Source: Methylopila jiangsuensis (GTDB lineage Bacteria; Pseudomonadota; Alphaproteobacteria; Rhizobiales; Methylopilaceae). Taken from it: DNA of 64,000 bases. The notes under the pieces are model-generated. The model was given only the letters and a program-made list of their open reading frames with translations. It had not been told where the DNA came from and made no database searches. Position 1 is the stretch's first letter. Every line of letters starts with the position of its first letter. The translations under genes were made by a program, and so were the position numbers. Where the stretch lies: positions 921,175 through 985,174 of the forward strand of contig NZ_BSFK01000016.1 in the NCBI RefSeq assembly GCF_027922305.1, given 5' to 3'. Below, in pieces: positions 1 through 10,063 of this stretch.

Positions 1-1040
1 ACGAGAACCCGCCGGCCTGGCTGCTGGACAATCTGGACCAGGAGTTCGGCATCGTTTCGCCGCGCAGGCCCGGCCACAACGTGCTGCACGCCATCCACGC
101 CATGGTGGAGGGCCGCTCCAGGGCGTTCATCGGCCTCGGCGGCAATTTCGCCCGCGCCACGCCGGACACGCCGATCGTCACCGAGGCGCTGCGGCGCTGC
201 CGCCTGACGGTGCAGATCGCCACCAAGCCCAACCTCGGCCACATGGCGGTGGGCGAGGTGGCCTATCTGCTGCCCTGCCTCGGCCGCACCGAGATCGACC
301 GCAACTCCCGCGGCAAGACCCAGATCGTGACCGTGGAGGACTCCATGTCCATGGTCCACGGCTCCGGCGGCATCAACAAGCCGGCCTCAAAGCTGCTCAA
401 GTCCGAGGTGGCGATCATCGCCGGCATGGCCGCGGCCACGCTCGGCGACGGGCTCGGCTGGGCGGCCATGGCCGACGACCACGACCTGATCCGCGATCGG
501 CTGTCGCGCGTCATTCCGGGCTTCGAGGACTTCAACGTCCGGGTGCGCAAGCCCCGCGGCTTCTGGCTGCGCAACGCGGCGACCGAGCGGGAATGGCTGA
601 CGCCTTCGGCCAAGGCGGAGTTCTCCGCCGCGCCGCTTCCCATCGAGGTGGAGCACCAGCAGGCGCGCAAGACGGAGGGCCAGTTCGTGCTGCAGACCTT
701 CCGCAGCCACGACCAGTACAACACCACCGTCTACGGCCTCGACGACCGCTATCGCGGCGTCTACGGCGAGCGCCGGGTCGTGTTCATGAACCCGGACGAC
801 ATCGCCGCCATCGGCGCCGAGCCCAACGGCCGCATCGACGTGGTCGGCTCCGCGGACGACGGCCGCCACCGCGTGGCGGAGGACTTCCGGCTCATCGCCT
901 ACGACATCCCGCGCGGCTGCATCGCCGGCTACTATCCGGAGCTCAACGTCGTGGTGCCGTTCAACAAGGCGGGCGACGGTTCGGACACGCCGCTGTCCAA
1001 GTCCACGCTGGTGTCGTTGCGTCCGCGCGAGGCCGCGTGA
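1..1040 (+). CDS. FdhF/YdeP-family molybdopterin oxidoreductase, C-terminal part (5' truncated by window)
   Basis: The reading frame is open from the left edge (first full codon at base 3) to the TGA at 1038-1040, so only the last 346 or so residues are visible. It resembles the C-terminal half of FdhF/YdeP-type molybdopterin-dependent oxidoreductases, which are formate-dehydrogenase-like cytoplasmic enzymes. The visible part includes a stretch on shared cofactor handling (AFIGLGGNFARATPDT, then TKPNLGHMAVGEVAYLLPCLGRTEID) and a C-terminal molydopterin-dinucleotide-binding-like domain (QTFRSHDQYNTTVYGLDDRYRG through GCIAGYYPELNVVVPF). The true substrate is not certain for this family; YdeP relatives are linked to acid resistance. 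The stop overlaps the start of the next small gene, suggesting co-translation. Family assignment is from remembered sequence pattern, not a search. Confidence 0.8.
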   Translation, partial: ENPPAWLLDNLDQEFGIVSPRRPGHNVLHAIHAMVEGRSRAFIGLGGNFARATPDTPIVTEALRRCRLTVQIATKPNLGHMAVGEVAYLLPCLGRTEIDRNSRGKTQIVTVEDSMSMVHGSGGINKPASKLLKSEVAIIAGMAAATLGDGLGWAAMADDHDLIRDRLSRVIPGFEDFNVRVRKPRGFWLRNAATEREWLTPSAKAEFSAAPLPIEVEHQQARKTEGQFVLQTFRSHDQYNTTVYGLDDRYRGVYGERRVVFMNPDDIAAIGAEPNGRIDVVGSADDGRHRVAEDFRLIAYDIPRGCIAGYYPELNVVVPFNKAGDGSDTPLSKSTLVSLRPREAA

Positions 1041-1345
1041 TGGACGAGCAGGGCTTCATGGCCGCCGTCGAGGCGCTGGAGCGGGCCGAGCCCGCGCTCA
1101 CGCCGCTGCATGCGGGGCTGGTGACGGCGCTGGGCGCCGGGGTCGCGGGCGATTCCCGCGGCTTCGCGCGGCTGTTCGGCCTGGCGCACGCGCTGGTGCT
1201 CCGCGCGGCGAACGACCTCGCCGACGACCTGAAGCTGGTGCAGGTGGACGCCCGCGATCCCCGCACCCAGCGCCTGCGTTTGTCGCTCACGGAAGCCGGC
1301 CGCCGCCTGTTCGCCGCCGCCCCCCAGCCCGCCGCGCAGGGTTAA
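1040..1345 (+). CDS. Small winged-helix-like protein downstream of the oxidoreductase
   Basis: A 101-residue protein whose ATG overlaps the preceding TGA (TGATG), so it is probably translationally coupled to the oxidoreductase. The C-terminal half (residues about 55-95, DLKLVQVDARDPRTQRLRLSLTEAGRRLF) looks like the wing and final helix of MarR-type winged-helix proteins. The N-terminal half is Ala/Leu-rich and helical. No recognition helix can be assigned confidently and no DNA target is evident. It may be a small regulator or an accessory factor of the molybdoenzyme; the function is unknown. Confidence 0.6.
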   Translation: MDEQGFMAAVEALERAEPALTPLHAGLVTALGAGVAGDSRGFARLFGLAHALVLRAANDLADDLKLVQVDARDPRTQRLRLSLTEAGRRLFAAAPQPAAQG

Positions 1346-1383
1346 CCCTTCGTAAAGAAACCGGGCCGCTTCGACATATTCCA

Positions 1384-1674
1384 ATGTCGTCGCGGCGCGG
1401 GATGAGCGATGATCCGGCCCTGAAGTCAGGCGCCGGCGCGGATGCCGTCGCCGCAGGCGGGATGGGTGCGGCCATGTCCATGGACAGCGTGACCGAGCTT
1501 TATGCGAAGGCGGCCTACGAGGGCCGGGGAAAGATCGACGAGACCATGGCCCGCGAGCCCTCGGAAGGGCGGTCGCGGCTCGCGATCGGTGTGCTCTGCG
1601 TGGGGCTCGCGGCGAACGCGGCTCTTCCCGTCGCGGGGCTCTGGGCCCTGGTGGAGATCGCCGGGCTGCGTTAA
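1384..1674 (+). CDS. Hypothetical small membrane protein
   Basis: Up to 96 residues. Several in-frame ATGs (1384, 1402, 1462, 1474) make the start uncertain, and none has a clear Shine-Dalgarno sequence. Residues about 68-92 (LAIGVLCVGLAANAALPVAGLW) form one plausible transmembrane helix at the C terminus; the N-terminal part is hydrophilic. I do not recognise a family. It lies between the oxidoreductase pair and a dehydrogenase on the same strand. Confidence 0.4.
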   Translation: MSSRRGMSDDPALKSGAGADAVAAGGMGAAMSMDSVTELYAKAAYEGRGKIDETMAREPSEGRSRLAIGVLCVGLAANAALPVAGLWALVEIAGLR

Positions 1675-1755
1675 GGCCGGCGGCCGGCCGGGGTTGGCGA
1701 AGCGGAGCCGCGCGCCAGAACGGAGTCCTCGGCCGCCCTCCGCAGGAGCCCGCTC

Positions 1756-2721
1756 ATGACCTCGCGCCCCCGTCTTCTTCTGACCGGCCGTCCGCCGGAC
1801 GACGTCCACGCCACGCTGGAGCGGACCTTCCGGACCGTCGACCTTCAGGACGACGCGGCGCTGCAGCGCGAGGCGGCGCAGATCGAGGCCGTCGCCGTGT
1901 TCGCCAAGCGCCCGGTGGACGAGGCGCTGATGGCGCGCCTGCCGCAGCTCAGGATCATCGCCAATTTCGGCGTCGGCTACGATGTGGTGGACGCTCACGC
2001 CGCGGCTAAGCGCGGGGTCGTCGTCACCAACACCCCGAACGTGCTGGACGACGAGGTGGCCGACACCGCCGTCGGCCTGCTGATCGCGACCGTGCGGGAG
2101 TTCGGCGCGGCGGAGCGCCATCTGCGCGCGGGGCGCTGGGCGAGCGAGGGGCCGTTCCGGCTGACCTCCAGCCTCCGGGGCCGCACGATCGGCCTCGTGG
2201 GCATGGGCCGCATCGGCCAGGCCATCGCCCGCCGGCTGGAAGGCTTCGCGCTGCCGGTGGTCTATCACAGCCGGCGGCCCAACCCGGCGGTCGCCTATCC
2301 GCATCATCGGGACCTGACGGCCATGGCGGCCGAGGTGGACACGCTGATCGTGATCGTGCCCGGAGGCGCCGCCACCCGCAATCTGGTGGACGCCGGCGTG
2401 CTGGCCGCGCTCGGGCGCGACGGCGTGGTGATCAACATGGCGCGGGGAACGGTCATCGACGAGGAGGCGCTGGTCGCGGCGCTCCGGGACGGAGTCATCC
2501 GCGCCGCCGGCCTCGATGTCTACGCCCATGAGCCGCAGGTCCCGGCGGAACTGATCGCGCTGGAGAACGCGGTGCTGCTGCCCCATGTGGGCTCGGCCTC
2601 CGTCGCCACCCGCCGGGCGATGGCGGATCTGGTCGTCGCCAATCTGGAAGCCTACGCCGCCGGCGAGCCGCCGTTGTCCCCGGTGGAGGAGACGCCGTTC
2701 CGCGGCTGGCCGGCGGGCTGA
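1756..2721 (+). CDS. D-isomer-specific 2-hydroxyacid dehydrogenase
   Basis: A 321-residue NAD(P)-dependent dehydrogenase of the D-2-hydroxyacid (glyoxylate/hydroxypyruvate reductase-like) family, which reduces 2-oxoacids in the cytoplasm. The dinucleotide-binding motif GLVGMGRIGQAIARR is at about residues 147-161. The catalytic Arg lies in NMARGTVIDEEAL, the catalytic Glu in VYAHEPQVP, and the catalytic His in LLPHVGSAS. Length is normal for the family. The exact substrate cannot be read from sequence; glyoxylate or hydroxypyruvate reductase is the usual guess for this subgroup. It stands as a monocistronic plus-strand gene followed by a palindrome at 2761. Confidence 0.88.
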   Translation: MTSRPRLLLTGRPPDDVHATLERTFRTVDLQDDAALQREAAQIEAVAVFAKRPVDEALMARLPQLRIIANFGVGYDVVDAHAAAKRGVVVTNTPNVLDDEVADTAVGLLIATVREFGAAERHLRAGRWASEGPFRLTSSLRGRTIGLVGMGRIGQAIARRLEGFALPVVYHSRRPNPAVAYPHHRDLTAMAAEVDTLIVIVPGGAATRNLVDAGVLAALGRDGVVINMARGTVIDEEALVAALRDGVIRAAGLDVYAHEPQVPAELIALENAVLLPHVGSASVATRRAMADLVVANLEAYAAGEPPLSPVEETPFRGWPAG

Positions 2722-2760
2722 GCCATCTGGAACATGCCGAGGCGCGCCATTTAAGCCCTT

Positions 2761-2785
2761 CATGCCCGAGGCAAGCTCGGGCATG
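2761..2785. repeat. Perfect palindrome CATGCCCGAG-5-CTCGGGCATG
   Basis: A 10-bp perfect stem (2761-2770 with 2776-2785) and a 5-nt loop lie between two convergent genes, the dehydrogenase and the receiver protein. It has no T-run. The same core recurs in imperfect form at 59466-59506, so it looks like a dispersed REP-like palindrome of the kind common between genes in this order. It may also stop transcription from both sides. Confidence 0.55.
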
Positions 2786-2800
2786 ACGGGTGACGGGACG

Positions 2801-3181
2801 TCAGGGGTGGCGGCGGGCGCCGGAGGCGGAGGCCACCAGGCTTTCGATGCCGCGCTGGCTGTAGGGCTTGGGAATGAAGGCCGAGCCCTTCAGGACGTCG
2901 GGGAAATCCGCCATGTCCGACCCCGAGACGAAGGCGAACGGGAGGTTGCGCTTCCGCAGGTCCTCCGCCAGCTCGTAGGAGGTCCCGTCCTCCACCTCCA
3001 CGTCCAGCAGCGCGAGGTCGAAGCCGCCCTTCAGCGCCTTGCGCGCCTGCGCCACCGAGCGGCACGACACGATCTGCGCGTCGGTCCAGCAGCTGACGAT
3101 GGTGGCGAGATCAAGAGCCAGAATGGCGTCGTCTTCGAGGATGAGAACGCGGAAAGGCGCCACGGCGGTACTCCGGAACAT
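2801..3181 (-). CDS. Stand-alone response-regulator receiver protein
   Basis: A 126-residue single receiver (CheY-like) domain. The acidic pocket is in VLILEDDAILALD (residues about 12-24), the phosphoacceptor Asp is in FDLALLDVEVEDGTSYELA, the conserved Ser/Thr position is in FAFVSGSD, and the conserved Lys is in AFIPKPYS. It has no output domain, so it probably acts by protein interaction or as a phosphate shuttle, as stand-alone receivers in alphaproteobacterial stress phosphorelays do. No kinase is encoded nearby. It is transcribed toward the hydroxyacid dehydrogenase. Confidence 0.85.
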   Translation of the reverse strand: MFRSTAVAPFRVLILEDDAILALDLATIVSCWTDAQIVSCRSVAQARKALKGGFDLALLDVEVEDGTSYELAEDLRKRNLPFAFVSGSDMADFPDVLKGSAFIPKPYSQRGIESLVASASGARRHP

Positions 3182-3265
3182 ATGCGCATGCCCCGCGACA
3201 ACGCCCGACGCCGCGTTCGGTTTCAGGCTTCGTAAAACATAATGGTGAGCGGTTCAGAACCGCTC

Positions 3266-5938
3266 TCATCCCCGCCGCAGCGCCTTCAGGCGGTAGAGCA
3301 CCTCGAGCGCGCCCTTGGGCGTCAGCTCGTCCGGCTCGATGGCGTCGAGCGCCTCATGCAGCGGATCGGCGGCGTCCGGCTCGGACCGCGCGCGGACGGC
3401 TGCGAACAGCGGCAGGTCGTCGATCATGCGCTCCACCGGCGAGGCGCGGTCGGCCGCCTCCAGCTCGTCCAGCACCGCCTTGGCGCGCTTCACCACCGCG
3501 GGCGGCAGGCCCGCGAGCTTCGCCACCTGAATGCCGTAGGAGCGGTCGGCGACGCCGGGCGCCACCTCGTGCAGGAACACCACCTCGCCCTTCCACTCCT
3601 TCACCCGCACGGTGGCGTTGCGCAGCCGGGGCAGGCGGCGGGCGAGCGCGGTCAGCTCGTGGAAATGGGTCGCGAACAGCGCCCGGCAGCGGTTGACCTC
3701 GTGCAGGTGCTCGATCGCGGCCCAGGCGATGGAGAGGCCGTCGAAGGTGGCGGTGCCGCGGCCGATCTCGTCCAGGATCACCAGCGCGCGCGGGCCGGCG
3801 GTGTTCAGGATGGCGGCGGTCTCCACCATCTCCACCATGAAGGTGGACCGGCCGCGGGCGAGGTCGTCCGCCGCGCCGACGCGGCTGTAGAGCCGGTCCA
3901 CCACGCCGATGCGCGCCGCCTGCGCCGGCACGAAGGCGCCCGCCTGGGCCAGCACGGCGGCGAGCGCCGCCTGCCGCAAATAAGTGGACTTGCCGCCCAT
4001 GTTGGGGCCGGTGATGAGCTGCACGAGGCCGGCGTCCGCGTCCGGCTCGGACAGCGTGGCGTCGTTCGGCACGAAGGGCTTGCCGGCGGCCTGCAGCGCG
4101 CGCTCCACCACCGGATGGCGGGCGTTCTCCAGATGGAAGTCCAGGCTGTCGTCCACATGCGGGCGCACATGGCCGCGATCGACCGCAAGCTCCGCCAGCG
4201 CCGCGGCGACGTCCAGCGCCGCCAGCGCGTCGGCGCAGGCGCGCAAGGTCTCCCACGCCGCGCTGACCCGTCCCGCCAGCGCCTCGAAGATCGCAAGCTC
4301 AAGCGCAAGCGCGGTCTCGCCCGCCTCGCCGATGCGGCGCTCCAGCTCGCCGAGCTCGGTGGTGGTGAAGCGCATGGCGCCGGCCATGGTCTGCCGGTGC
4401 ACGAAGCTTTCGGCGTGGGGGGATTTCAGCAGGCGCTCGCCATGGGCCTGCGGCACCTCGATGAAATAGCCGAGCACGTTGTTGTGCTTGATGCGCAGGG
4501 TCCGGACGTCGGTCGCGTCCGCGTAGGACGCCTGCAGCCGGGCGATGACCTTGCGGCTCTCGTCGCGCAGCGCCCGCGCCTCGTCGAGCCGGGGGTCGGC
4601 GCCCGCGCGCACGAAGCCGCCGTCCCGCTTCAACAGCGGCAGCTCGTCGTCGAGCGTGGCGGCGAGCTCGGCGGCGAGGGCGTGGTCGGCGGCCTCCAGC
4701 GCCCGGGCGATCTGGCCGAGCTCGGCGCTCGCGCCGCCGAGCCCGTCCGCCACCGCCGCCAGCGCCTCGGCGCCCATGAGCGCGTCGCGGATGGCGGCGA
4801 GGTCGCGCGGGCCGCCCCGGCCGAAGGCGACGCGCTGGGCGGCGCGGGCGAGGTCCGGCGTGCGGCCGAGGGCGGCGCGGATGGCGCGGCGGCGGTCCGG
4901 CGCCGCGACCAGCGCCTCCACCGCATCGTGGCGGCGGGCGATGGCGGCGGGATCGAGCAGCGGCCCGGCCACGCGCTGCGCCAGCAGGCGGGAGCCGGCG
5001 GAGGTGACGCAGAGGTCGATGACGCTGAGCAGGCTGCCCTCGCGCTGGCCGGACAGCGTGCGCGTCAGCTCCAGATTGGCGCGGGTGGCGGCGTCGATCT
5101 CCATGGCCGCGCCGCGCCCTTCCCGAAGGGGACGCGCCAGCGGCGGCCGGCTCGCAAGCTGGGTGCGCTCCAGATAGACCACAATGGCGGCGGCGGCGGC
5201 CACCTCCGCCTTCGACAGCGGGCCAAAGGCCTCCACGGTCGCCACGCCGAAATGGCCGGCGAGGCGGGCCTCGGACCGGGCGGGGTCGGTCAGGTCGCGG
5301 CCGACGGGCGTGAGCGCCGCCCGGGTGTCGGCCACGGCGGGCGCGAACTCGTCCCGCAGCGCCTCGGGGATCAGCACCTCCGCCGGATCGAGCCGCGCCA
5401 GCGCCGCCGACAGCGTCTCCGGCTCGCATTCGCCGACGGAGAACGAGCCGGTGGAGATGTCCACATGCGCGAGGCCGAGCGTGAAGCCGCGGGTCTCCGC
5501 CCGCACCCGGACGACGGCGGCCAGAAGGTTCGCCCGGCGCGGCTCCAGCAGCGCGTCCTCGGTCAGCGTGCCGGGGGTGACGAGCCGCACCACGTCGCGC
5601 CGCACGACGGACTTGCCGCCGCGCTTCTTCGCCTCCTTCGGATCCTCGGTCTGCTCGCAGACCGCGACCCGGTGGCCGGCGGCGATCAGGCGCTGGAGAT
5701 AGTCGTCGGCCCGCTCCACCGGCACGCCGCACATGGGAATGTCTTCGCCGAGATGCTTGCCGCGCTTCGTCAGCGTGATGCCGAGCGTGCGGCTCGCGAT
5801 CTCCGCGTCCTCGAAGAACAGCTCGTAGAAGTCGCCCATCCGGTAGAACAGCAGGCTGTCCGGATTGGCGGTCTTGATCTCCACATACTGCTCCATCATC
5901 GGCGTCACGCGCGCGGAGGCGGTCGTCGCATCGGTCAT
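3266..5938 (-). CDS. mutS: DNA mismatch repair protein MutS
   Basis: About 890 residues, normal for MutS. It recognises mismatches as a dimer and recruits MutL. The mismatch-reading Phe-X-Glu is present near the N terminus in [16 protein letters not shown]. The Walker A motif is in [18 protein letters not shown], the Walker B in [17 protein letters not shown], and an ATPase His in [11 protein letters not shown] chose the ATG at 5938 (MTDATTASA) over a TTG at 5965, because the extension is unconserved-looking and lacks an ATG. It follows the biotin operon on the same strand after a gap of about 115 nt, but there is no functional link. Confidence 0.97.
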   Translation of the reverse strand: MTDATTASARVTPMMEQYVEIKTANPDSLLFYRMGDFYELFFEDAEIASRTLGITLTKRGKHLGEDIPMCGVPVERADDYLQRLIAAGHRVAVCEQTEDPKEAKKRGGKSVVRRDVVRLVTPGTLTEDALLEPRRANLLAAVVRVRAETRGFTLGLAHVDISTGSFSVGECEPETLSAALARLDPAEVLIPEALRDEFAPAVADTRAALTPVGRDLTDPARSEARLAGHFGVATVEAFGPLSKAEVAAAAAIVVYLERTQLASRPPLARPLREGRGAAMEIDAATRANLELTRTLSGQREGSLLSVIDLCVTSAGSRLLAQRVAGPLLDPAAIARRHDAVEALVAAPDRRRAIRAALGRTPDLARAAQRVAFGRGGPRDLAAIRDALMGAEALAAVADGLGGASAELGQIARALEAADHALAAELAATLDDELPLLKRDGGFVRAGADPRLDEARALRDESRKVIARLQASYADATDVRTLRIKHNNVLGYFIEVPQAHGERLLKSPHAESFVHRQTMAGAMRFTTTELGELERRIGEAGETALALELAIFEALAGRVSAAWETLRACADALAALDVAAALAELAVDRGHVRPHVDDSLDFHLENARHPVVERALQAAGKPFVPNDATLSEPDADAGLVQLITGPNMGGKSTYLRQAALAAVLAQAGAFVPAQAARIGVVDRLYSRVGAADDLARGRSTFMVEMVETAAILNTAGPRALVILDEIGRGTATFDGLSIAWAAIEHLHEVNRCRALFATHFHELTALARRLPRLRNATVRVKEWKGEVVFLHEVAPGVADRSYGIQVAKLAGLPPAVVKRAKAVLDELEAADRASPVERMIDDLPLFAAVRARSEPDAADPLHEALDAIEPDELTPKGALEVLYRLKALRRG

Positions 5939-6052
5939 GGGGCCGCTCGGAGGTCTCGGTCGCAAAGGGTCTTGAGCGTTACGGAGCGGGGCCGCCGCTG
6001 TCCATAAGGGCGAGAGCCGCGGCCACAGCTCATTCGCGCGGACGGCGCGGTT

Positions 6053-7039
6053 TCACGCCCGGATCAGCAGCGCGCCCCCGGTCATGCCGGCGCCGGCGGC
6101 GGCGAGCAGCAGCGTCTCGCCCGCCGCGATGGGCCGCGCCTGATGGGACAGCGCCAGCGTGAGCGGGATGGTGGCGGCGGACGAGTTGCCGAAGTCGGCG
6201 ATGCTGGAGGCCATGGCTGCGTCCCGCACGCCGAGTTTGGCGCCCACCGCCGCGAAGATGCGGGCGTTGGCCTGATGGGGCACGAAACGGTCCACGGTCT
6301 CGGGCGCGACCTGAGCCTCCGCCAGAACCTCGCGCGCGCAGTCCACCATCAGCCGGACCGCCTCCAGGAACAGGCCGCGCCCGTCGGCGATGGCCATCAG
6401 CGTGTCCTCGATGGGAAGGTCGGCCGCGAACGGCATGCTGGAGCCGCCGGCGGGAATCCCGACGAGGCCATAGCCCGCGCCGTCGGCGGCGAGAGCCGAG
6501 GCGACGACGCCCCGCGAGGGATCGGCGTCCGGCGCGACCACCACCGCGCCGGCGGCGTCCGCGAACAGCACGGAGCTCGCGCGCTCCGCCGGGTTGATGC
6601 GTCGGCTAAGGATGTTGGCGCCGATCACCAGCGCCGCCTTGCCCGTGAGGCGCGCATGGCCTTCCGCCAGCGCGAGCGCGTAGAGAAAGCCGCCGCAGGC
6701 GCCCGCGAGATCGACCGCGCCGGAGCGCGTGAGCCCGAGCCGGTGCGCCACCAGCGGCCCGGTCGGGGGCAGAAGCTGATCCGGCGTGGAGGTGGCGAGC
6801 AGGGTCAGGCCGATCTCGGCGCGGTCGAGCCCGGCGTCGGCCATCGCCTGTTCCCCGGCCGCGACGGCGAGGCCGGACAGGGTGTCGCCGTCGCCGGCCC
6901 AGCGGCGCTCGCGAATGCCGGTGCGGCGCTCGATCCAGCCGGGCTCTAGCCCGAGCGAGGCCTCGATCTCGGCGCTCGTCACCCGCCGCTCGGGCGCGGC
7001 CCAGCCGAGGCCCGCGAGCCGGGTTCCGCGCAGGTTCAT
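6053..7039 (-). CDS. bioZ: BioZ, beta-ketoacyl-ACP synthase III-like enzyme of biotin synthesis
   Basis: A 328-residue KAS III (FabH-like) enzyme at the end of the biotin operon. In Hyphomicrobiales, BioZ replaces BioC/BioH and starts the pimeloyl moiety by condensing glutaryl-CoA with malonyl-ACP. The catalytic Cys is in [14 protein letters not shown], the His in [11 protein letters not shown], and the Asn in [13 protein letters not shown], giving the full Cys-His-Asn triad. The ATG at 7039 overlaps the stop of bioA by 4 nt, which fixes both the start and the operon membership. Without this context it could be called fabH; its place last in bioB-F-D-A supports BioZ. Confidence 0.9.
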   Translation of the reverse strand: MNLRGTRLAGLGWAAPERRVTSAEIEASLGLEPGWIERRTGIRERRWAGDGDTLSGLAVAAGEQAMADAGLDRAEIGLTLLATSTPDQLLPPTGPLVAHRLGLTRSGAVDLAGACGGFLYALALAEGHARLTGKAALVIGANILSRRINPAERASSVLFADAAGAVVVAPDADPSRGVVASALAADGAGYGLVGIPAGGSSMPFAADLPIEDTLMAIADGRGLFLEAVRLMVDCAREVLAEAQVAPETVDRFVPHQANARIFAAVGAKLGVRDAAMASSIADFGNSSAATIPLTLALSHQARPIAAGETLLLAAAGAGMTGGALLIRA

Positions 7040-8301
7040 CGTCCGGCCCCGACGAGGTCGGCGGCGTCGAACAGCGCGTCGTGGATCAGGTCCAGCTCGG
7101 CGTCGGTGACGCAATAGGGCGGCATGGCGTAGAGCGCGTCGCCGAGCGGGCGCAGCAGCACGCCGCGCTCCAGGAAGAAGCGGCGCAGCGTCAGGCCGAT
7201 CTCCGCGAGGTAGCCGGTGTCCGGCACCGCGATGTTGACGGCGGCGATGGTTCCGCAGACGCGCGCGTCCCGGAAGCGTGGGTCCCCGTCGTAGCGGGAG
7301 AGGCGCGCGGCCTGGGCCCGTGCGAGCGCGGCGACGCGCTCCGCCACCGGCTCCTCGCGCCACACCGCGATGTTGGCGCAGGCCGCGGCGCAGGCGATCG
7401 GGTTCGCGGTGTAGGACGAGGAGTGGAAGAAGGTCCTGGCCCGGTCCTGCGAGCGGTGGGCGGCGAAGATCTCTTCGGTCGCGAGCGTCGCCGCGAGCGG
7501 AACCACGCCGCCGGTGAGGCCCTTGGAGGTGCAGAGGATGTCCGGCGAAATCCCGGCCTGCTCGCAGGCGAACAGCGTTCCGGTGCGGCCCCAGCCGGTC
7601 ATGACCTCGTCGGCGATGAGCAGGGTTCCGGTGGCGTCCGCGATCCGGCGGAGTTCGGCGAGCGCCCACGGCGGGTACATGCGCATCCCGCCCGCGCCCA
7701 GCACCAGCGGCTCCACGATCAGCGCCGCGACCTCGCGGGACCGGGCCAGCCGTTCGAAGGCGTCGAGGGTCGCCTGCTCCCTGCCGGCGGCGGGGAAGGG
7801 GATGCGCGCCACGTCGAACAGCAGCGGTTCGTAGGGCGCGTTGAACACGCCGCGCTCGCCCACGCTCATCGCCCCGATGCTGTCGCCGTGATAGGCGTCC
7901 TCCATGGCGACGATGGTGGTCCGCTTCAGGTCGCCGGCGTTGCGGGCCGCCCCCAGCGCCATCTTCAGCGCCACCTCCACGGCGGTGGAGCCGGAATCCG
8001 AATAGAACACGCGGGTCAGGCCCGGCGGGGCGAGCGCGACCAGATCCTCCGCAAGCCGCTCCGCCGGCTCGTGGGTGACGGTGGCGAAGATCACCTGATC
8101 GAGGCTCTCCGTCGCCTCGCGGATCGCGGCCGTGATGCGCGGATGGCGGTGGCCGTGGGTCGTGACCCACCAGGACGAGATGGCGTCCAGCAGCCGTCCG
8201 CCGTCCGCGGTGGTGAGCCAGGCGCCTTCGGCGTGGGTGACGCGCGGGGGATCGGGCTCCAGCGCGTGCTGGAAGAACGGACGCCAGACGGGCGAACTCA
8301 C
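7036..8301 (-). CDS. bioA: Adenosylmethionine-8-amino-7-oxononanoate aminotransferase BioA
   Basis: A 421-residue class III PLP aminotransferase that converts KAPA to DAPA with SAM as amino donor in biotin synthesis. The PLP lysine is in [18 protein letters not shown]. The [11 protein letters not shown] motif holds the cofactor Asp, and [13 protein letters not shown] near residues 42-54 is typical of BioA substrate binding. It overlaps bioD upstream and bioZ downstream by 4 nt (ATGA type), so the five genes are tightly coupled. Confidence 0.95.
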   Translation of the reverse strand: MSSPVWRPFFQHALEPDPPRVTHAEGAWLTTADGGRLLDAISSWWVTTHGHRHPRITAAIREATESLDQVIFATVTHEPAERLAEDLVALAPPGLTRVFYSDSGSTAVEVALKMALGAARNAGDLKRTTIVAMEDAYHGDSIGAMSVGERGVFNAPYEPLLFDVARIPFPAAGREQATLDAFERLARSREVAALIVEPLVLGAGGMRMYPPWALAELRRIADATGTLLIADEVMTGWGRTGTLFACEQAGISPDILCTSKGLTGGVVPLAATLATEEIFAAHRSQDRARTFFHSSSYTANPIACAAACANIAVWREEPVAERVAALARAQAARLSRYDGDPRFRDARVCGTIAAVNIAVPDTGYLAEIGLTLRRFFLERGVLLRPLGDALYAMPPYCVTDAELDLIHDALFDAADLVGAGR

Positions 8302-8924
8302 AATCGGAAATCCGCGATGTGGAACGAGGCCGCGAATGCGGCGGCGAGCGTCTCCGGCGTCAGCGGGTCGAGACGCGGCAGGCGGCCCAGAACCTTCACG
8401 CCGGAGAAGGCGGCGATGGTGGCCGCATTGTCGTCGTTCGCCTCGCCCACGAAGGCGACCCCCAGCACCGGAACGCGCCGGCCCGCCAGCGCCTCCAGCG
8501 ACAGCAGGGTGTGGTTGATCGTGCCGAGCCCGGTGCGGGCCACCAGCACCACGGGCAAGCCCCAGCGGGCGAACAGGTCGATGGTCAGCGTCCGGCGGTT
8601 CAACGGAACCAGCAGGCCGCCGGCGCCTTCGATCACCAGCGGGCCGTCGGACACGGGCGGTTCAAGCGCCTCCGGGTCGATCTCCACGCCGTCGATCTCG
8701 GCGGCGAGGTGGGGGGAGACGGGCGTCCGCAGCCGCCACGCCTCGGGCGCGATCCGCTCCGGCGGAAGGCCCGCAAGCCGCGCGACCTCCGACGTGTCGC
8801 CGCCCTCGTCGAGACCGGACTGCACCGGCTTCCAGTACCGCGCGCCGAGCGCCGCCGTGAGGCCCGCGGCGAACACGGTCTTGCCGACGCCGGTGTCGGT
8901 TCCTGTGACGACGATGGGGCTCAT
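8298..8924 (-). CDS. bioD: Dethiobiotin synthetase BioD
   Basis: A 208-residue ATP-dependent carboxylase that closes the ureido ring of dethiobiotin. The P-loop is at the N terminus ([17 protein letters not shown], residues about 5-21), followed by [11 protein letters not shown] and the [13 protein letters not shown] motif near residue 98. Length is normal. It overlaps bioF and bioA by 4 nt. The pathway order KAPA to DAPA to dethiobiotin to biotin is fully covered by this operon. Confidence 0.95.
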   Translation of the reverse strand: MSPIVVTGTDTGVGKTVFAAGLTAALGARYWKPVQSGLDEGGDTSEVARLAGLPPERIAPEAWRLRTPVSPHLAAEIDGVEIDPEALEPPVSDGPLVIEGAGGLLVPLNRRTLTIDLFARWGLPVVLVARTGLGTINHTLLSLEALAGRRVPVLGVAFVGEANDDNAATIAAFSGVKVLGRLPRLDPLTPETLAAAFAASFHIADFRL

Positions 8925-10063
8925 GCGGCGGCGGCCGTCAGCGTTTCGGCCAGCGCGTCCATCAGGGCGGAGACGGTGGCCTCCTCCACGTTGAGCGTCA
9001 GGGAGATGCGGAGGCGCGCCGTGCCCTCGGGCACGGTGGGCGGGCGCACCGCCCGGCAGTCGAAGCCCGCGGCCTGCAGGGCTTCCGCGGCTTCGACCGC
9101 GCGGGCGTTGGGGCCCAGGATCACCGGCTGGATCGCGGTGTCGGAGGCCGCGAAGCCGAGGGCTTCGAGGCGGGCTTTCGCGATCGCCACCCGTCGCTGA
9201 AGCGCGTCGCGGCGTTCGGGCTCGTCGTCGACGATGCGCAGCGCTTCGCGCACGGCGCCGGCGGCGAGCGGCGAGGGCGCGGTGGCGTAGATGAAGGGCT
9301 TCGCCCGGTTGATCAGATAATCCACGATCACGCGCGGTCCGGTCACCAGCGCGCCGCTCGCGCCCAGCGCCTTGCCGCAGGTGTGGGTGGCGATCAGCGC
9401 CTCGCGCCCCTCGAACGCCTCCGCCAGCCCCCGGCCGGTCGGCCCCAGGACGCCGGTGGCGTGGGCCTCGTCCAGCAGCAGGAAGCCATCATGGACCTCC
9501 GCGAGCGCCAGCAGGTCGGAGACCGGGGCGCGGTCGCCATCCATGGAGTAGACGCTTTCCGCCGCGATCCACGGCGCGCCGCGCCCGCCGCCCTCGCGCC
9601 ACCGCCGGATGGCGTCGCCGACCGCGCCCGCGTCGTTGTGGGGGACGGCGACGGTCTCGGCCTTGGTGAGCCGCAGGCCCTCATGCACGCTGGCGTGGAC
9701 CAGCGCGTCGTAGACCACCAGATCGCCGCGCTGGGGCAGGGCGGACAGCAGCGCCACATTGGCGGAGTAGCCGGCGCCGAAATAGAGCGCGGCCTCGGAG
9801 CGGAAGAAGGCGGCGGCCTCCGCCTCCAGCGCCTCGTGCTCCGGGTCGTTGCCGCGCAGCAGCCGGGAGCCCGCGGCGCCCACGGGCACGCCCCGCGCCA
9901 AGGCTTCGCCGATCGCCGCCTGAAGCCGGGGCGCGGCGGCGAGGCCGAGATAGTCGTTGGAGGCGAAGTCGTGGCCGGCGCGGCCGATGAGGCGCCGGCG
10001 CTGGCTGCGGCGCGCGAGGCCCGCGAGCGTGGCCTCGAACCGCGCCAGCCGGTCGGCGCTCAT
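8921..10063 (-). CDS. bioF: 8-amino-7-oxononanoate synthase BioF
   Basis: A 380-residue alpha-oxoamine synthase that joins pimeloyl-ACP (or -CoA) with alanine to form KAPA. The N-terminal [10 protein letters not shown] motif, the [17 protein letters not shown] motif and the PLP-lysine motif [15 protein letters not shown] are all present. Its ATG overlaps the bioB stop, and its end overlaps bioD. Upstream supply of the pimeloyl thioester is expected to come from BioZ rather than BioC/BioH, neither of which is seen here. Confidence 0.95.
   Translation of the reverse strand: MSADRLARFEATLAGLARRSQRRRLIGRAGHDFASNDYLGLAAAPRLQAAIGEALARGVPVGAAGSRLLRGNDPEHEALEAEAAAFFRSEAALYFGAGYSANVALLSALPQRGDLVVYDALVHASVHEGLRLTKAETVAVPHNDAGAVGDAIRRWREGGGRGAPWIAAESVYSMDGDRAPVSDLLALAEVHDGFLLLDEAHATGVLGPTGRGLAEAFEGREALIATHTCGKALGASGALVTGPRVIVDYLINRAKPFIYATAPSPLAAGAVREALRIVDDEPERRDALQRRVAIAKARLEALGFAASDTAIQPVILGPNARAVEAAEALQAAGFDCRAVRPPTVPEGTARLRISLTLNVEEATVSALMDALAETLTAAAA

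Noticed and set aside
3242..6007. A 921-codon open frame opposite mutS.
   Set aside because: Composition is Arg/Gly/His-rich, typical of the antisense of a high-GC gene; mutS on the other strand has all motifs.
6053..8170. A 705-codon frame fusing a bioA-antiframe to bioZ.
   Set aside because: The first half is a low-complexity Arg/Ala translation of bioA in another frame; bioZ has its own ATG at 7039.
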